A DNA stretch of 64,000 nucleotides, taken from positions 11,060,333 through 11,124,332 of the forward strand of contig NC_092189.1 in NCBI RefSeq assembly GCF_043641665.1, given 5' to 3'. Shown piece after piece: positions 47,722-59,191 of this stretch (positions are counted from its first letter, which is position 1; every line of letters starts with the position of its first letter). Source of the DNA: Enoplosus armatus. Its lineage: Eukaryota; Chordata; Actinopteri; Centrarchiformes; Enoplosidae. Below the pieces are notes generated by a model. That model saw only the letters and a program-made list of their open reading frames with translations. It was not told where the DNA came from and made no database searches. The position numbers were made by a program, and so were the translations under genes.

Positions 47722-49758
47722 TCAGAGCAGAGTGTCGGGGAACGACTGATCATCTTTCCAGTTCAGGCAGGTATTTTTCGAGTGTTTATACAGATGAGAG
47801 GACTGGTTGAAGCGTTTGCCACACTTTGGACAGGGGTAGGGCTTTTCTCCTGTGTGGACGCGAATGTGCTTCTTACAGTCAGTCAGGTTCATGAAGGTCT
47901 TGCAGCAGATTTTGCAGGCGTATTTCTTCTCCCCCTCCACCAGCAGCACGTGGTCTTCAGCAGCTGCTTTCTTGCACTTGGACAGAACATACTCTGAAGC
48001 TCTGGTTAGGGATGGCCGATCAGCAGCATCCCCCGCTGATCCACAGGAAGAGGAACGATCTGTGCCGGCCTCCGACCCAGGTGCCACTTTGGGGGCGATG
48101 CGACGGAAGGTTGTGGCCCCTGAGCTTTTCCCGGCCCTGGAGGGTTGGATGAGGGAGGTTTCCAGGCCGAGGCCCGGTCTAATGCCACTAAGGAAGCCTG
48201 CTAAAGAGTTCTGGGTGGGCTGGAGGATGAGTGTGTCGCTGAAACCAGAGCCCTGAGTCGGAAGAAGCTGCTGCAAGGGGACGGACGTTACTGGAAAAAC
48301 AAGCGAGGACGAGGAATCAGAGGACTGAGCAGAGGAGGTGTTTGCTTCTTCTGAGTTTTGACACAGCTCACCAGCATCACTAGCGGCGGCGGCAGCAGCA
48401 GTAGCAGCAGCAGTGAGGCTAGCTAGGCTGTCTTCTTCTTCCAGAGCTCCCATTACACTTTCACTGCTGGGATTGAGGAAGCAGGAAAAGGCCAGTTCTG
48501 ACAGGCTGTCTAGGCCTTCACCGTCTACTGACTCCTCGCCAAAATCTCCAGCGTGTCTCTGTGCATCGGTTTGAAGATCTGTGCTCAGCTGAGAGCTGAC
48601 ATCTCCCTGTGTCGGGCAGGCCGTGGCCGCTTTCCCGTCATTTAGTTGAGTGTCCAGATTGTCTGAGCAGTCATGTGGTGGAGATGGAGAATTGTTTGGT
48701 GCCGTATCTAAATCAGGGGAGTATGAGCTCAGATTCTCCCTTTTCACCTCAATCATTGCCATCTTTGGTTCCTCTCCCTCTTCCTCCCCTTCCTCTCCCA
48801 CTTTTACTTTGACCACAGTATCTCCTCCTTCTGTATCTCTGCACTTCTCCCACACACCTAGACCTCCTGTGCTGCTGTCCGACTGGCTTGGCAGCTGGAT
48901 CTCCTCCGACTCTCCCTTGGTTGCTTCATATTTCTCCTCCACCTCCTCTTCCTTGCCTCGGCTCTCCCAGAGTCCATCTGTCGTCTTCAGGCAGTCGGGG
49001 GACAGCAGCTCCTCTCCCTCCTCTGCACTGACAGTGCTTCTGGTTACAGTAGGTGAACACTCCTCATAGCTTCCCTCAGGCAGCCTGCAGGACCTCTTTC
49101 TGCCTCTGAGCTGGTCCTCCTGTGACTTTCTCTTGTGCCTCAAAAATGGTGCGGCACTCTCCTCGCCACTGACTTTCCTCCTCACCCCCTGGTCTTCAAC
49201 CCCACCAGACTGACTAACCTCCACTCCCACTCCCTCCCCATTCATATCCTCCTCCATGACAGATGTGACCTGTTGAAGCAAGGCCTGGGAAGATGGACAC
49301 TGCAGCTGCTGTTGCACCGTCCTCCAGCCTTTCGGCGGCGATGCAGGGAAGTTTTTCCTGGACAGGTGGAGCTTGCAGGCCTTGACCACAGTGTTGAGGT
49401 GCAGGTGCGACGCTGCCAACAGCACATCCATCACATTGGAAGCCCCCAGAGAGAGTGTGGAGGTGTAAATCATGTCTAGTAAGGTGGAGAAGGCCTCTGG
49501 GGTCACCACCTCTGGATCTAGCTCCATCACACTGGGGTCTCCACCTCCACCAGTGTCAGCTCCTCTTCCTCCTACTTCGTCACTGCCATCAGTGGAGCTC
49601 AGAAGAGCCCTGAAGTGGGAGCTGCATGCTGCCAGGATGGAGCGGTGAGCCTGGAAGCTCTGTCCTCCAACCACCACTACACAATCACACAGCTGAGCAT
49701 GGAGGCGCTGCTGGTTGAGCTGCTTGAAAATATGCTGGAAATGACCTGGAAAGTCCAT
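47722..49758 (-). CDS. zbtb5: Zinc finger and BTB domain-containing protein 5
   Basis: ZBTB5 is a nuclear POK-family transcriptional repressor. One uninterrupted coding exon of 678 residues (human about 677) begins MDFPGHFQHIFKQLNQQRLH, the family's BTB start. The BTB dimerisation domain covers about residues 1-120 and includes LCDCVVVVGGQSFQAHRSIL. A long low-complexity middle follows, rich in acid residues and serine with a polyalanine stretch around 430-460. Two zinc fingers close the protein at about 614-664, joined by HTGEKPYP; the second is C2HC (it ends KHSKNTC in place of a second histidine). The coding region is intronless, as is usual for this family. The neighbouring grhpr keeps the gene pair seen on human 9p13. 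Confidence 0.96.
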   Translation of the reverse strand: MDFPGHFQHIFKQLNQQRLHAQLCDCVVVVGGQSFQAHRSILAACSSHFRALLSSTDGSDEVGGRGADTGGGGDPSVMELDPEVVTPEAFSTLLDMIYTSTLSLGASNVMDVLLAASHLHLNTVVKACKLHLSRKNFPASPPKGWRTVQQQLQCPSSQALLQQVTSVMEEDMNGEGVGVEVSQSGGVEDQGVRRKVSGEESAAPFLRHKRKSQEDQLRGRKRSCRLPEGSYEECSPTVTRSTVSAEEGEELLSPDCLKTTDGLWESRGKEEEVEEKYEATKGESEEIQLPSQSDSSTGGLGVWEKCRDTEGGDTVVKVKVGEEGEEEGEEPKMAMIEVKRENLSSYSPDLDTAPNNSPSPPHDCSDNLDTQLNDGKAATACPTQGDVSSQLSTDLQTDAQRHAGDFGEESVDGEGLDSLSELAFSCFLNPSSESVMGALEEEDSLASLTAAATAAAAAASDAGELCQNSEEANTSSAQSSDSSSSLVFPVTSVPLQQLLPTQGSGFSDTLILQPTQNSLAGFLSGIRPGLGLETSLIQPSRAGKSSGATTFRRIAPKVAPGSEAGTDRSSSCGSAGDAADRPSLTRASEYVLSKCKKAAAEDHVLLVEGEKKYACKICCKTFMNLTDCKKHIRVHTGEKPYPCPKCGKRFNQSSHLYKHSKNTCLNWKDDQSFPDTLL

Positions 49759-50700
49759 AATGAGTGGTGGAATTTGTTGTTATTTAATATCACGGGTGTT
49801 ATTTTCTAGCATCCGTGGTGCTGCTGGCAACACAATAACACAACGAAGGTCATTGTCCAAAAACAGTCCAGCTGCTCAGGAACAGCTTCTCGTTATCCAC
49901 ATTTCGTCTGCTGAAAACGGCATCAGGCTGACTGGACTCAGACAGAAGCCGACCTCCAGCGTGATGTGCAGCAGTGCTGTATTGTCTGTTGGAGCCGTGG
50001 GTTTCCTGGAGATCCTCTTGAGTATGGGCGGGCCTGGTCCAACAATAACAAGGAAGGATGCGACGCAGTCTCAAGGTTTGTCTCCGGGAACAGCGCCGAT
50101 ATCTGCACAACTCTTTCCCTCTCCCTCTGCTGCAACTTAAATATAATATAATGTACCTTTTCTCATTATTATTTTTCTTATATTATTATTATAAAGGTTA
50201 CAGATTCAGAGCGCTCACACCGGCAAGCAGCCCGGTTTAGCATCCGCTGTCGACCATCACGTGTGGTCTCAGCAACCCTCCGAATAAAACAACATCGCCC
50301 CCAGCTGGTGATCTTCTGGAAGTGCACCTACGTTTAGGTTTGGTGCACCTTTTGTGACACTTGGCTAAATTACATCTTGTAATGCTTACTGCAACTCAAA
50401 TTCATTTTACTATGTTTTATCATTTAAGGTAAATATCAACCAGTTTAAATTTAGACTAAGACAAATACATTACGTTGTTAAGTTTAAACATAGACAGCGT
50501 GACACTTTCCACTCCTTTCTTGTTCACTCATTTTATTAGTGATTTCATGATTACATTAAGATGTAAAACTCATTCATGAAAATGTGAAAAACATTTTTGG
50601 TGCACTACTGTAAAATGTCAAATGCAGTTCAACAGTTTCCATGTGTGCAGGACTGAGCAGATCTGCTGTGTAATCACAAACCAACAAAATAAACATGGTT
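49759..50700. other. 5' flank and probable leader of zbtb5; spacer to tomm5
   Basis: This region probably holds a zbtb5 leader exon and promoter. It is moderately GC-rich from about 49800 to 50130 and has a CACGTG E-box at about 50258. No second gene is supported; short ORFs on both strands lack recognisable content. The right end contains minus-strand AATAAA candidates (for example TTTATT at 50705-50710) for tomm5. Confidence 0.4.
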
Positions 50701-50956
50701 TCCCTTTATTGTGTGAACCCGACAGGCTATATACTATCAAACTTTGCATTTAACAATGATCACAACACGTTGAACCAGAAAGGCAGACTAAAAATGGAAC
50801 AAGACAAAAAATGAGAACAAGGTGTTTCCTCAGGTGCAGTGACGGACAGACACAGGTCGTTTTCAACAGGATTTGCGGTCTGCTGATGATGGTCCATACT
50901 GTCTCTGATGCAGTTGACTCTCAGTGGATGGCAGAAGAAGAGACCAGCTGCTCCGT

Positions 50957-51482
50957 TCATATGCTGTCCAGCTTCTTTAACACATATGGGGCTGAAACAC
51001 AGAACACAGAGAGTGAGTATTGATTTAGCAGCACCGTCACAGCTCAATACAGTTGACTGTGTGTGCAATAAAAGTGGGTTTAATGACTTTCATGATTTTT
51101 TTTATCTTCTCTGGGATTAGGGCAAGATAGCTAGTGTTGTTGTGATGCTTGTACAACACTAGTAGACATTATGTACCACTGAACAACAAAAGACCTTAAT
51201 TTACCTACATTTGGTATACTCGTGTTTCTTTTAGCGCATGAATTGTTTATCAAATGTATGAGGGGACAAAACAATGTCCTAAATACCAGTGAAGCACTCT
51301 TAAAAATGTAATAGTAATATGAGTATTTAGCTGGATGTCAATGTCATCTGCCTGTACTCACTGGCTCTGAGAAGGGCGACGTAAATAAGAAAGTTTCGTA
51401 AAGACGAGATGACATCTTGTCGCATTTTCTTCTTCATCTCCTCTGGGTCCATTTTCGGTCCGAGTCCTTCCAGTTTGAACAT
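50957..51482 (-). CDS. tomm5: Mitochondrial import receptor subunit TOM5 homolog
   Basis: TOMM5 is a tiny tail-anchored subunit of the outer-membrane TOM complex and helps assemble the TOM40 pore. Two exons, 51482-51362 and 50991-50957, join in phase 1 to exactly 51 residues, the vertebrate length. The protein begins [20 protein letters not shown], continues with the helix [17 protein letters not shown] and ends [11 protein letters not shown], nearly identical to mammalian TOMM5. The donor GCCA|GTGAGT and acceptor TTTCAG are good. The gene is too short and split to show as a long ORF. It lies beside frmpd1 as on human 9p13. Confidence 0.96.
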
Positions 51483-52590
51483 TGTAGCGGTGGTTTAATT
51501 TGGTCTTGTTCTTCGGTCTGCCTTTCGTTGATGAAAATTCACCGTTTCGGGAGCATGGATGAAATAATCTAAACCGGAAGTACGCAACAACGGAAGTTAC
51601 GATGAAGGACGGCGTGCACGGAGGGACAAACTGCACAAAGACGCCAGAAGGCAAAAAATAAATGTGGTACCCAAAATGTAGCAGTCGTGTACATGCTGTT
51701 CTGTAATAATGAGAGGAAAAACGTAAATGAAGCATATCATGGAGGAGGTCGTCCTGTTGGTGATAAAACATTTAATATAGCCTAGTCCTATCCACGTTGA
51801 TGCAGCAATACTGGCTGTGTAAGGCTAATAAGTTGAGGTCTGCTCTGGATCAAACAATTTGTTGTTGATTAGATAACAACAAGAAACAATAAATACTTCC
51901 TGAAAAATAAATGCATTTTGGGTTTTGGGAAAGGCCAGATTAACCCACAAGCAGACCCTGGGGCAAACATTAGCACTGGGCTCCCATTAATGGTGCAGAT
52001 TTCCAAACAAATTTGCAATTAATTAGATTACCTCAAACCAGGTGACACACAATAAATATAGGTCCATTGAGGCCCCTGGGGCCCTGGAGCAGTTTCCCAC
52101 TTTGCCAGGTGAGTAATCCAACCCTACTTGTGGGCTATTTGTTTTTCGAATCATACGTCGACGTGTATATCACTTTGAGCTGTATTTATTTCACACCAGT
52201 CCTTATAAATTAAGATAAAAAGTAGACTTATTTCAATTTACAGTCAAAACAACCTTCATCAAGATTGATACAGTAGCCTATGATTTACAGAATATTATAG
52301 AAATGAGTAGGTTGACAAAAACTGGAAACCTGGATCATAAAAGCAAACAATCAATATTACAAAAAATAAATAATAATAATGATGATGGCGATTATTATTA
52401 TTATTTAAATTGTATTATTATTATTGTCATCGTTTATATTAGTATTGGATGTAACTGACCTTGCGGAGGAGGGGTGGGGGTCCTCCGGGCAGACAGCGGA
52501 GGAGGCAGGGAGGAGAGAGAGACGAACAGAGGGAGGGGGTGGGTTGTTTCTGAGCTCAGGGCCGAGGATTAGGCAGAGAGCAGTCCCAGT
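51483..52590. other. Intergenic spacer between tomm5 and frmpd1
   Basis: The two genes are divergent. The spacer is AT-rich in the middle (about 51780-52440) and turns GC-rich towards 52460. A minus-strand ORF overlapping tomm5 exon 1 is in another frame and is not supported. I see no other gene. Confidence 0.4.
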
Positions 52591-52599
52591 ACGATGACA

Positions 52600-52786
52600 G
52601 CATCCAGCATATAGCCAACCCCCCCACACACCACATCACCATCAGCATCCGGCCCGGGAGGACGCCGCCGCGGATATTTTTTGAGAAACAAATATCGTTT
52701 CCCCTCAAATTCTCCGCATCACTGATCTTTTTGGGGGACAACCCTCCCAGACTCCCGGTCCGTCTGCCTCCTCCTCAGACCACGAG
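52600..52786 (+). other. frmpd1: Putative first non-coding exon and CpG-rich promoter of frmpd1
   Basis: A GC-rich, CpG-containing patch (about 52460-52880) surrounds a strong ACCACGAG|GTGAGT donor at 52786. No ATG of the recognised frmpd1 frame occurs here, so this would be a leader exon about 8.5 kb before the coding start. The start position is a guess. Confidence 0.45.
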
Positions 52787-53784
52787 GTGAGTTTTTCCTC
52801 GGTATTTCCCGGTGTTATTGTCTGGTGAAGGAGCGCCCGGCTGTGTACGGAGGCGCCTGCACCTTGCATCCATTCCTGCCATTTGGACTGATATTATCAC
52901 ATCGAAATGAATAATTTAACCGATGGTCGTTTCCACAACGCCTGCAGGCTATACCCGTTTCCCTGTTTGAGGGAGGCGGAGAGATTTAAATCCGATTACA
53001 ATAATAAAGGAAGCAACAAAAGACTGACCTTTTTTTTTTCTTTGTTAAGCCTCCTGGTTTGACTGACATGGCTGCGACCACTGATCAAAGTTAGTGTTTG
53101 GTCATTGCAATGAGAAATATTGATTATTTTAAGGGCATTTATAAAACATTGAAGAGCGATAGAAACGGTCGATATACGTGTTAGTTCATCGTAACAACCC
53201 AAATTATATATATTGGGAAACATAAATTGGTACTATACACAATTACAGTCAAAATGCTGGTCATTTTTGCACCGTCCGAATGGCATTCATTCAACATATT
53301 CATAAACACATGTCTCATGCGGTGATAGTGGAGATCCATGCTGCCGTGTGCGCAGTGAAATCACCGTCACTGGCTACAGATTGGGAATGAACGGACTAAA
53401 TCCTGACGGATCAGGGGGATGCCAGGAGTCTGGGTAGTAAAACACGCACATTATGAATGGGCGTGGGCGAATGTGCAGCCACTCCGGGACAGTCGCCTCT
53501 CCTTTTTATTCTTTGCTCATATCCTTTGGCTGGCAGCAGCCTCTTCCCTGCGCCCTTCCGTGCCGTGCGAGGCATGACAAGCGCAACACAACTAGACCGG
53601 AACAATGCGTTTTGCTGTTCTGGGGCCTTCATTTAATGCATGACATGATGAGTTAATATGATTGTGTTTCCATTTAGACACGTGTGATACCGCAGCCTTC
53701 ACTGTGCATAGAGACATCACTTACGTTAATCATTGAGTATTTATTTAACAGCATCATATGCAGCCGCTTGTGGTCCACAGCTGA

Positions 53785-53815
<31 letters not shown>

Positions 53816-53820
53816 CACAC
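53785..53820. repeat. (CA)n microsatellite
   Basis: An almost pure CA run, broken once by ATATA, lies in the frmpd1 5' intron. Confidence 0.93.
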
Positions 53821-55764
53821 CTAATGAATGAATGCCGTTTTGGTCCTGTGATGTGCAGTTTATCTGAAATAACTGGATGCTCACTGTTTTGCTCTCCCTC
53901 TTGTGTGCACAGAGAGATTTTGTGCGTGGCTGTGCTCTGCCATTGCTGCAGGCGTTGTGCTGTGACTCAGGGATGTATGCTACAACATGTGATAGGAGTT
54001 GCTGCTCCGAGGTCGGTCTGCCGGAGGAGAAACACGCTGGGGCAGAACTTGCACATCAGGAAAGACTTGATGCCTGGCTGCATTAGCCTCGATCTGCCCT
54101 GCTGACTGCTCCTCTGTCCCACTTACTGCAGCCAGCCAGCCAGCCATCCTCTCCCTCTCGCCTCCTCTTTAGTCTTAGCTTCATGTCTCCAGGGCACGCT
54201 GTGTTGCTGGGCTGGTGGTGTTTGCTGCTCCAGCCCAATGTCCTGACCAAATGATCAATTAATTGAAGCTGTTCTTATTGTTGCAGCTGCCTGCTATATT
54301 GGTCTTTCTCAGTAAATTAATTCTATTAATTCATGGGTCAGCGTGGTTACATTGGTGTATGATACTGGCAGTGGATGGATGGGTGGATAGATATATTGAT
54401 GGATGGATGTACAATACAGATGGATATTAGATCGTAGGTGGAGTATAGCCTTCTGTAAATGGGTATTTTTCCCTCAAACTGTGCCAATGTTCCTCCTGCA
54501 GAGGAAAAAGGAGACGTGACCTCATTGATGTGACAGCTCCATGGTGATGGCACAATTGACTGGTAGTAGCGCCATAATGTAGGCCAACTCTTTTAAGGAA
54601 TATATAGTAAAACATTGAGAGTATGAAAGTCATAAAGCCTAAGTAAATCATAAGCTCTGTATAACCAGGTTTATCCTTTTCTATTCTTTACTGTGATATG
54701 AAATATTAACTCGACTGTAGCTATATGTAACTATTATTCCAGAGTCCAGAGGCGGTTTGTAGATGCTGGCGCACTGGCGGCCCTCGTATTACTTTTACTT
54801 AAAGATAAGACCTCTATTGTGCAGTTTTTGAAGGATCATTGAGTTGAAGGAAATTGGCTCCGACGGCAACAGAAGAAGTGAGGCAGACAGCTTTCCAGAC
54901 TTGCAACATCTCTCCTCCTCTAACATCCAAAGACTTTCCTCAGACATCAGACAAGATCTTCCCCTCTGTCTCTTTCTGTCTCACCGTCTGTTTCTCTCCA
55001 GAACTGTCAGAACCATCGATAGAGATCTGTAACACAATGCAGCTCACTATTAATCTTCAAAAAGACCCATTATTTAATAGTGCACTGGGGAACTCAAGCC
55101 TCGCCAGGTCGCTGATGAAAGAGGAAATGAAATGAGCGGTGCACGGCGAGCCCTGTCTTCATAATGCTAATGGAATGAGCTGACAGGCTGAATGAAAAAC
55201 AGGAGATGTGATTATGTCTGGAAGACAGGTAACAGAGAAATAACCAGCAAAACACAACAAGCAGCAGTGGCAGTCAACAGACTTAAACAAGCCTCCAAGC
55301 TGCTGTTTCACAGTTGACTGTAATAGTGTTTTTCTTTGGTGCACTTAAAGTAATAAGATTTTCATTGAAATAAATGGTTGTTAAGTCACTAACTAAACAA
55401 AGAAAAGATTGATGACTACAGAACTTCTAAAGACTCCTAAAGCGCAAATCCAAAGAAAAAGAAACAAATTCAACCGCCAACTCGCTGGTGACACAGTTTG
55501 GATCTCTAAAAGTGAGCATGGATATTATTATCAATGGAAGTGAGGTCCACACACCTGCAATTACCGCTTATCGCCATAGGTGCCGCTAAAGAGAACAACA
55601 TGGAGATCTTCAAGATTGTTACTTAAAGTGCAAGATTCTTTTATTTCAGTGTTTAATTTTTACAGGGACAAATACATAGCATGGGCCAATGCCACAGCAT
55701 AGAAAGCCTAAGCTTGTTTACAACACCCATCCCTATAAGGACAATACAAAACACAAACAATTAT

Positions 55765-55925
55765 ACAACAACAAGACTGAGAGTCTACAGCCATGCTAGC
55801 AGCTCTGTGAGGCTGTACTTTGGCACAGCGGTGCTTTGGGGTAAATGGTAACATCAGCATGTTAACATGCTCACATTTACAATGCTAACATGCTAATATT
55901 TAGCAGGTAATGTTTACCTGTTTCC
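55765..55925 (-). repeat. Dispersed repeat, GCTAGCATGGCTG family, copy 1
   Basis: The reverse complement reads GTAAACATTACCTGCTAAA, then AGCATGTTAGCATTG, then AGCACCGCTGTGCCAAAGTA, then GCTAGCATGGCTGTAGACTC. The plus strand at 62965-63170 has the same order, so the two copies are inverted relative to each other. Both lie in frmpd1 introns. Confidence 0.7.
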
Positions 55926-56711
55926 TGCAAAGTGAAGTTGCACAATAACTTAAATATAATAAGATCATGAAATGCATGAAACTATTTGCAGCATAGAAAA
56001 GTACAGTACAGAAAAGTAAGTGTCTGATGAGAGTAAATGTATTTAAGTTGGCTTTTGTGACCTTCCTTGCCATTTTTGTATCTCTCAAATTTTCGATGGG
56101 AATCATAATATAGATTTTGATCTGAAGCCTTTCATCATTGTATATTAACCTATATGTAAATTAAAAGCATAGCATATAATCTGTATTTAATTTATCTGCC
56201 GCCTTTTGCAAGATGAAAATGAATCTTTGGAGTATTTATTGGCTGCTCTACTTGTTTTTCACATTTACAACTTCGCATCCATGAAATCTGAAGCAATCCA
56301 GCTGCCTCACATAAACCTAAATCACTTTCACCTCAAGTCATCCACACATAATATTTTCTGCCAAGTGTGCTGCTGTTGGACTGAATGTTCGCTGAGCTCT
56401 GTGTCCAACTTTGTTGGCGGCGACTGTGATCCTAAATGAATTGTCGAGTTGCTGAACCAACCCCTGCTGCTGCTGCTGCCCTGCGCCTCGTGTGGAGCAG
56501 CTGTGTCCGGTGTGTTGTATTCGGCTGGAGGGGAGTGTGTGTGTGTGTGTTTCTGTGTGTGTGTGTGACAGATTGGGAACAAGATGTCAATAGCAGCCAA
56601 CTGGTCCTTTCTAAATAAAAGCTGCTGTTCAATCAGTGAGCAAGGCTTCTGCTGGAGTCTGGTTACCAATTGTGTCACACCCCGCTTGCTTATCATATTA
56701 AGGCCTGTGAG

Positions 56712-56712
<1 letters not shown>

Positions 56713-56742
<30 letters not shown>
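56713..56742. repeat. (GT)15 microsatellite
   Basis: A pure GT run of 30 bases; a weaker GT-rich patch precedes it at about 56536-56568. Confidence 0.95.
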
Positions 56743-56743
<1 letters not shown>

Positions 56744-59040
56744 ACGCATACATGTGGTGTGTGCTTGTAACTGCATTAGCAGAGTGCCCCAGTGCTGAGT
56801 CCAGTCTTCATTTATTAGTGTGGACAGTGGATTGACAGGAATTTAAGTTTGTTGAGAAATTCCCACTGTCAGTCAGATTGTCATATCCATTAGCTTGGAT
56901 TATGTTATTTAGCACAGCAGCAGCTGTATCTGGGCGTTTTTTCTTTTGCTTCGTGTCCTAATGTAGCATCAGTCCAGGTTGGTGTGACCTGCCGTGGCCC
57001 GGTCTGGCCCAGCAGTGCTAATTGGGCTGTTTTCTATCCAGCTGGCTGCACAGAAACTCCCTGTTCAGTGCCACCTCTCAACCCCTGCGGAGAGAGAGGA
57101 GTACTTCTATGAACTGCATGTGTGCTCATACCAGGCGACAGGATTGAATAACTGACTGTTTTGCCTGAGACAGAGAGACATTATGTGGGAAAATGAGCAG
57201 GAGGGAGGGAGGGGGCATTGTCTCAGAGAAATGAGGCTCACACACACATCGAAACAGAGGGATTGAGACATTCATTTCATACAAATATCCTCCATGTGCA
57301 GTGGAGTTTGGTGAAGGTAAAATGAGGAACGAGGGGTGAATGAGTGAAAGGCCTGGCGATGAGCTGTGTGTGTGTGAGGACAAGCTTGGGGACTTAAGGA
57401 CAGTGGAGGACAGGATTCACGATTACTATTGATTCAGAACCAGATTAGGAGCAGACTCATCACCAGATCGCAGACGCTCAGGCTTTACAGTCTTGGATCA
57501 AATTAAAATGCTGTCACATCATTAGAAAGAGGGAGCAATCTCTTCATTTACGACACCATATAGTGGTGAAAAAGAGGAAAAATAAAAACAGCATGACAAA
57601 TGGTAACAATGCCACAGGTCTGCTGTTTTATTTATTTATTTAACGACTGGCCATACATCAGTGTCTGCTGCCTGGCTTTGTGTGCTCTCAGTTGGTGGAG
57701 AAATGCTGCATCGATCAGCTTTTTTTTTTCTCCACTCCTCCTCGTGGACAGACCTCCTTATGTCTCACTGTAGATACTTTTGTTCTTTCTTTTCTTCTCC
57801 TGCAGCTTTACTCTCTCGTTTCTTTGCCGCTGCCCTCTTCACCCTCTTTAAAATTCTCCCCCTTTCCTCCCCCCTCCAATATCCTGTCCTTTCTCTCTTT
57901 TCTTTGCCTTGGCCAATTCTCTTCTCAGTATCCCTTCCCCTTTTCTCAGCCCCTCAGAGCCCCCTCCCCTCCCCTCTCCTCCCCTCCTCCTCACCCCTGC
58001 AACCCCCATACATCTTTCCCGTGTCCCTCTCCTCTTCTGTGCTCTGCTCTTCTTGTTGCCTGTGTTGGCAAAGTGGCAGAAGGAGGCAGTCGGAGGCCTA
58101 GCTAGCTGCATTAGCACCATGCATTATTCATGTGCCCTGCAGTCTGTGTGGGTCTAGGTCTTCTGCTGGCTTTTCTCTGGGACGACATGGGCCCAGTGAA
58201 AGAGCTCTGTGTGCGGGACACAGGGCCTGATGGAAGAGCTGCACAGATGGGACTATCCATTCCTTGATTTCAGCTCCCTCTCGTAGATGAAAGCAACGGG
58301 AGGGTGAGAGTTCCCTTCACAGATCAACATTCAAGTGCAAAATGAGGCGGTTTCCTGAGACGAGATCAAGAATGTTTATTCAGCGTCTCTCCGAACTCAA
58401 CAGCCAGGCTTCTCACAACAAAGCATTCGCCAAGTGTGTTTTTTCTCCCCAAAACCAGAGGCCGAAGTTTCAGCCATATCTGCCCCGATCAAATGAAAGA
58501 CTTGTCCTCTTTTATTACTGGCCAAGATCTCTGTCTGCCTGGCAGCGTTTCTCTCTCCACCACACCAGGATTCACAGGCTGTCCTCTTTGCTTTTAGAGC
58601 GCGCCCAGTAAGAACTGTTAACTGAACTGGGCGGTATGAAATTTTAATTTAGACAACCAGATGGAGATGAGAGTGCCTCGTCTCCCCATTGCCATGTGCT
58701 TTTGAGGCTGCAAGAGAAAGAAAGAGAGAGAGAGAGAGAAAGAGAGAGAGAGCCTTGGGGAGCAGAGGAGGGGCCTCTTGGAAAACCACAACCACATAGC
58801 TGGTTTGGACTCACATCTGCTTTGCTTGACATACTTGCGTGTTCACTCTGAAAACATCAACAACTGGAATATAGTTCTGTGGCTTATAAATAGGTTAAAA
58901 TCCAAGCTGATCCAACGTAATCAGACTTGATAATGGCTCCTTTCACACTTTGCTCTAATTATAAACTCGTTCGTGTGGTTATGCATCTTGTTTATGGGAT
59001 TTGACAGGTCTCCCTGACAGCGTTGCTCTGCTCTGCACAG

Positions 59041-59191
59041 GTGGCCGCACCAGATTGGGATTGGCCCTGATGATCACAAGGACCCCCCTCCACCTCTTTT
59101 CAGCCAATCCTGGAGGGGCTGCAGAGCTGATGTCTCAGAGGGCGAGAGGGTATTTGTGTTCTGGAGTCCTGAAGAGACAAGCCACATCACG
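59041..59191 (+). other. frmpd1: Possible alternative leader exon of frmpd1
   Basis: CTCTGCACAG precedes this segment and CATCACG|GTGAGT follows it, so it has the borders of a 151-base exon. Two frames stay open but neither leads in frame through a recognisable frmpd1 N-terminus, so a non-coding or alternative leader is more likely. Support is splice-site sequence only. Confidence 0.3.

Noticed and set aside
48650..49479. Plus-strand ORFs of 114-139 codons
   Set aside because: They are antisense shadows of the zbtb5 coding exon.
51358..51771. Minus-strand ORF of 137 codons
   Set aside because: It overlaps tomm5 exon 1 in a different frame; the tomm5 frame is the one matching a known protein.
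56328..56753. Minus-strand ORF of 141 codons
   Set aside because: Driven by CA/GT microsatellites (threonine-histidine repeats).
57661..58157. Several overlapping open frames of 80-146 codons in a pyrimidine-rich block
   Set aside because: Open in several frames and on both strands because of CT-rich composition; products are serine/proline/leucine repeats with no domain, and no good splice borders.
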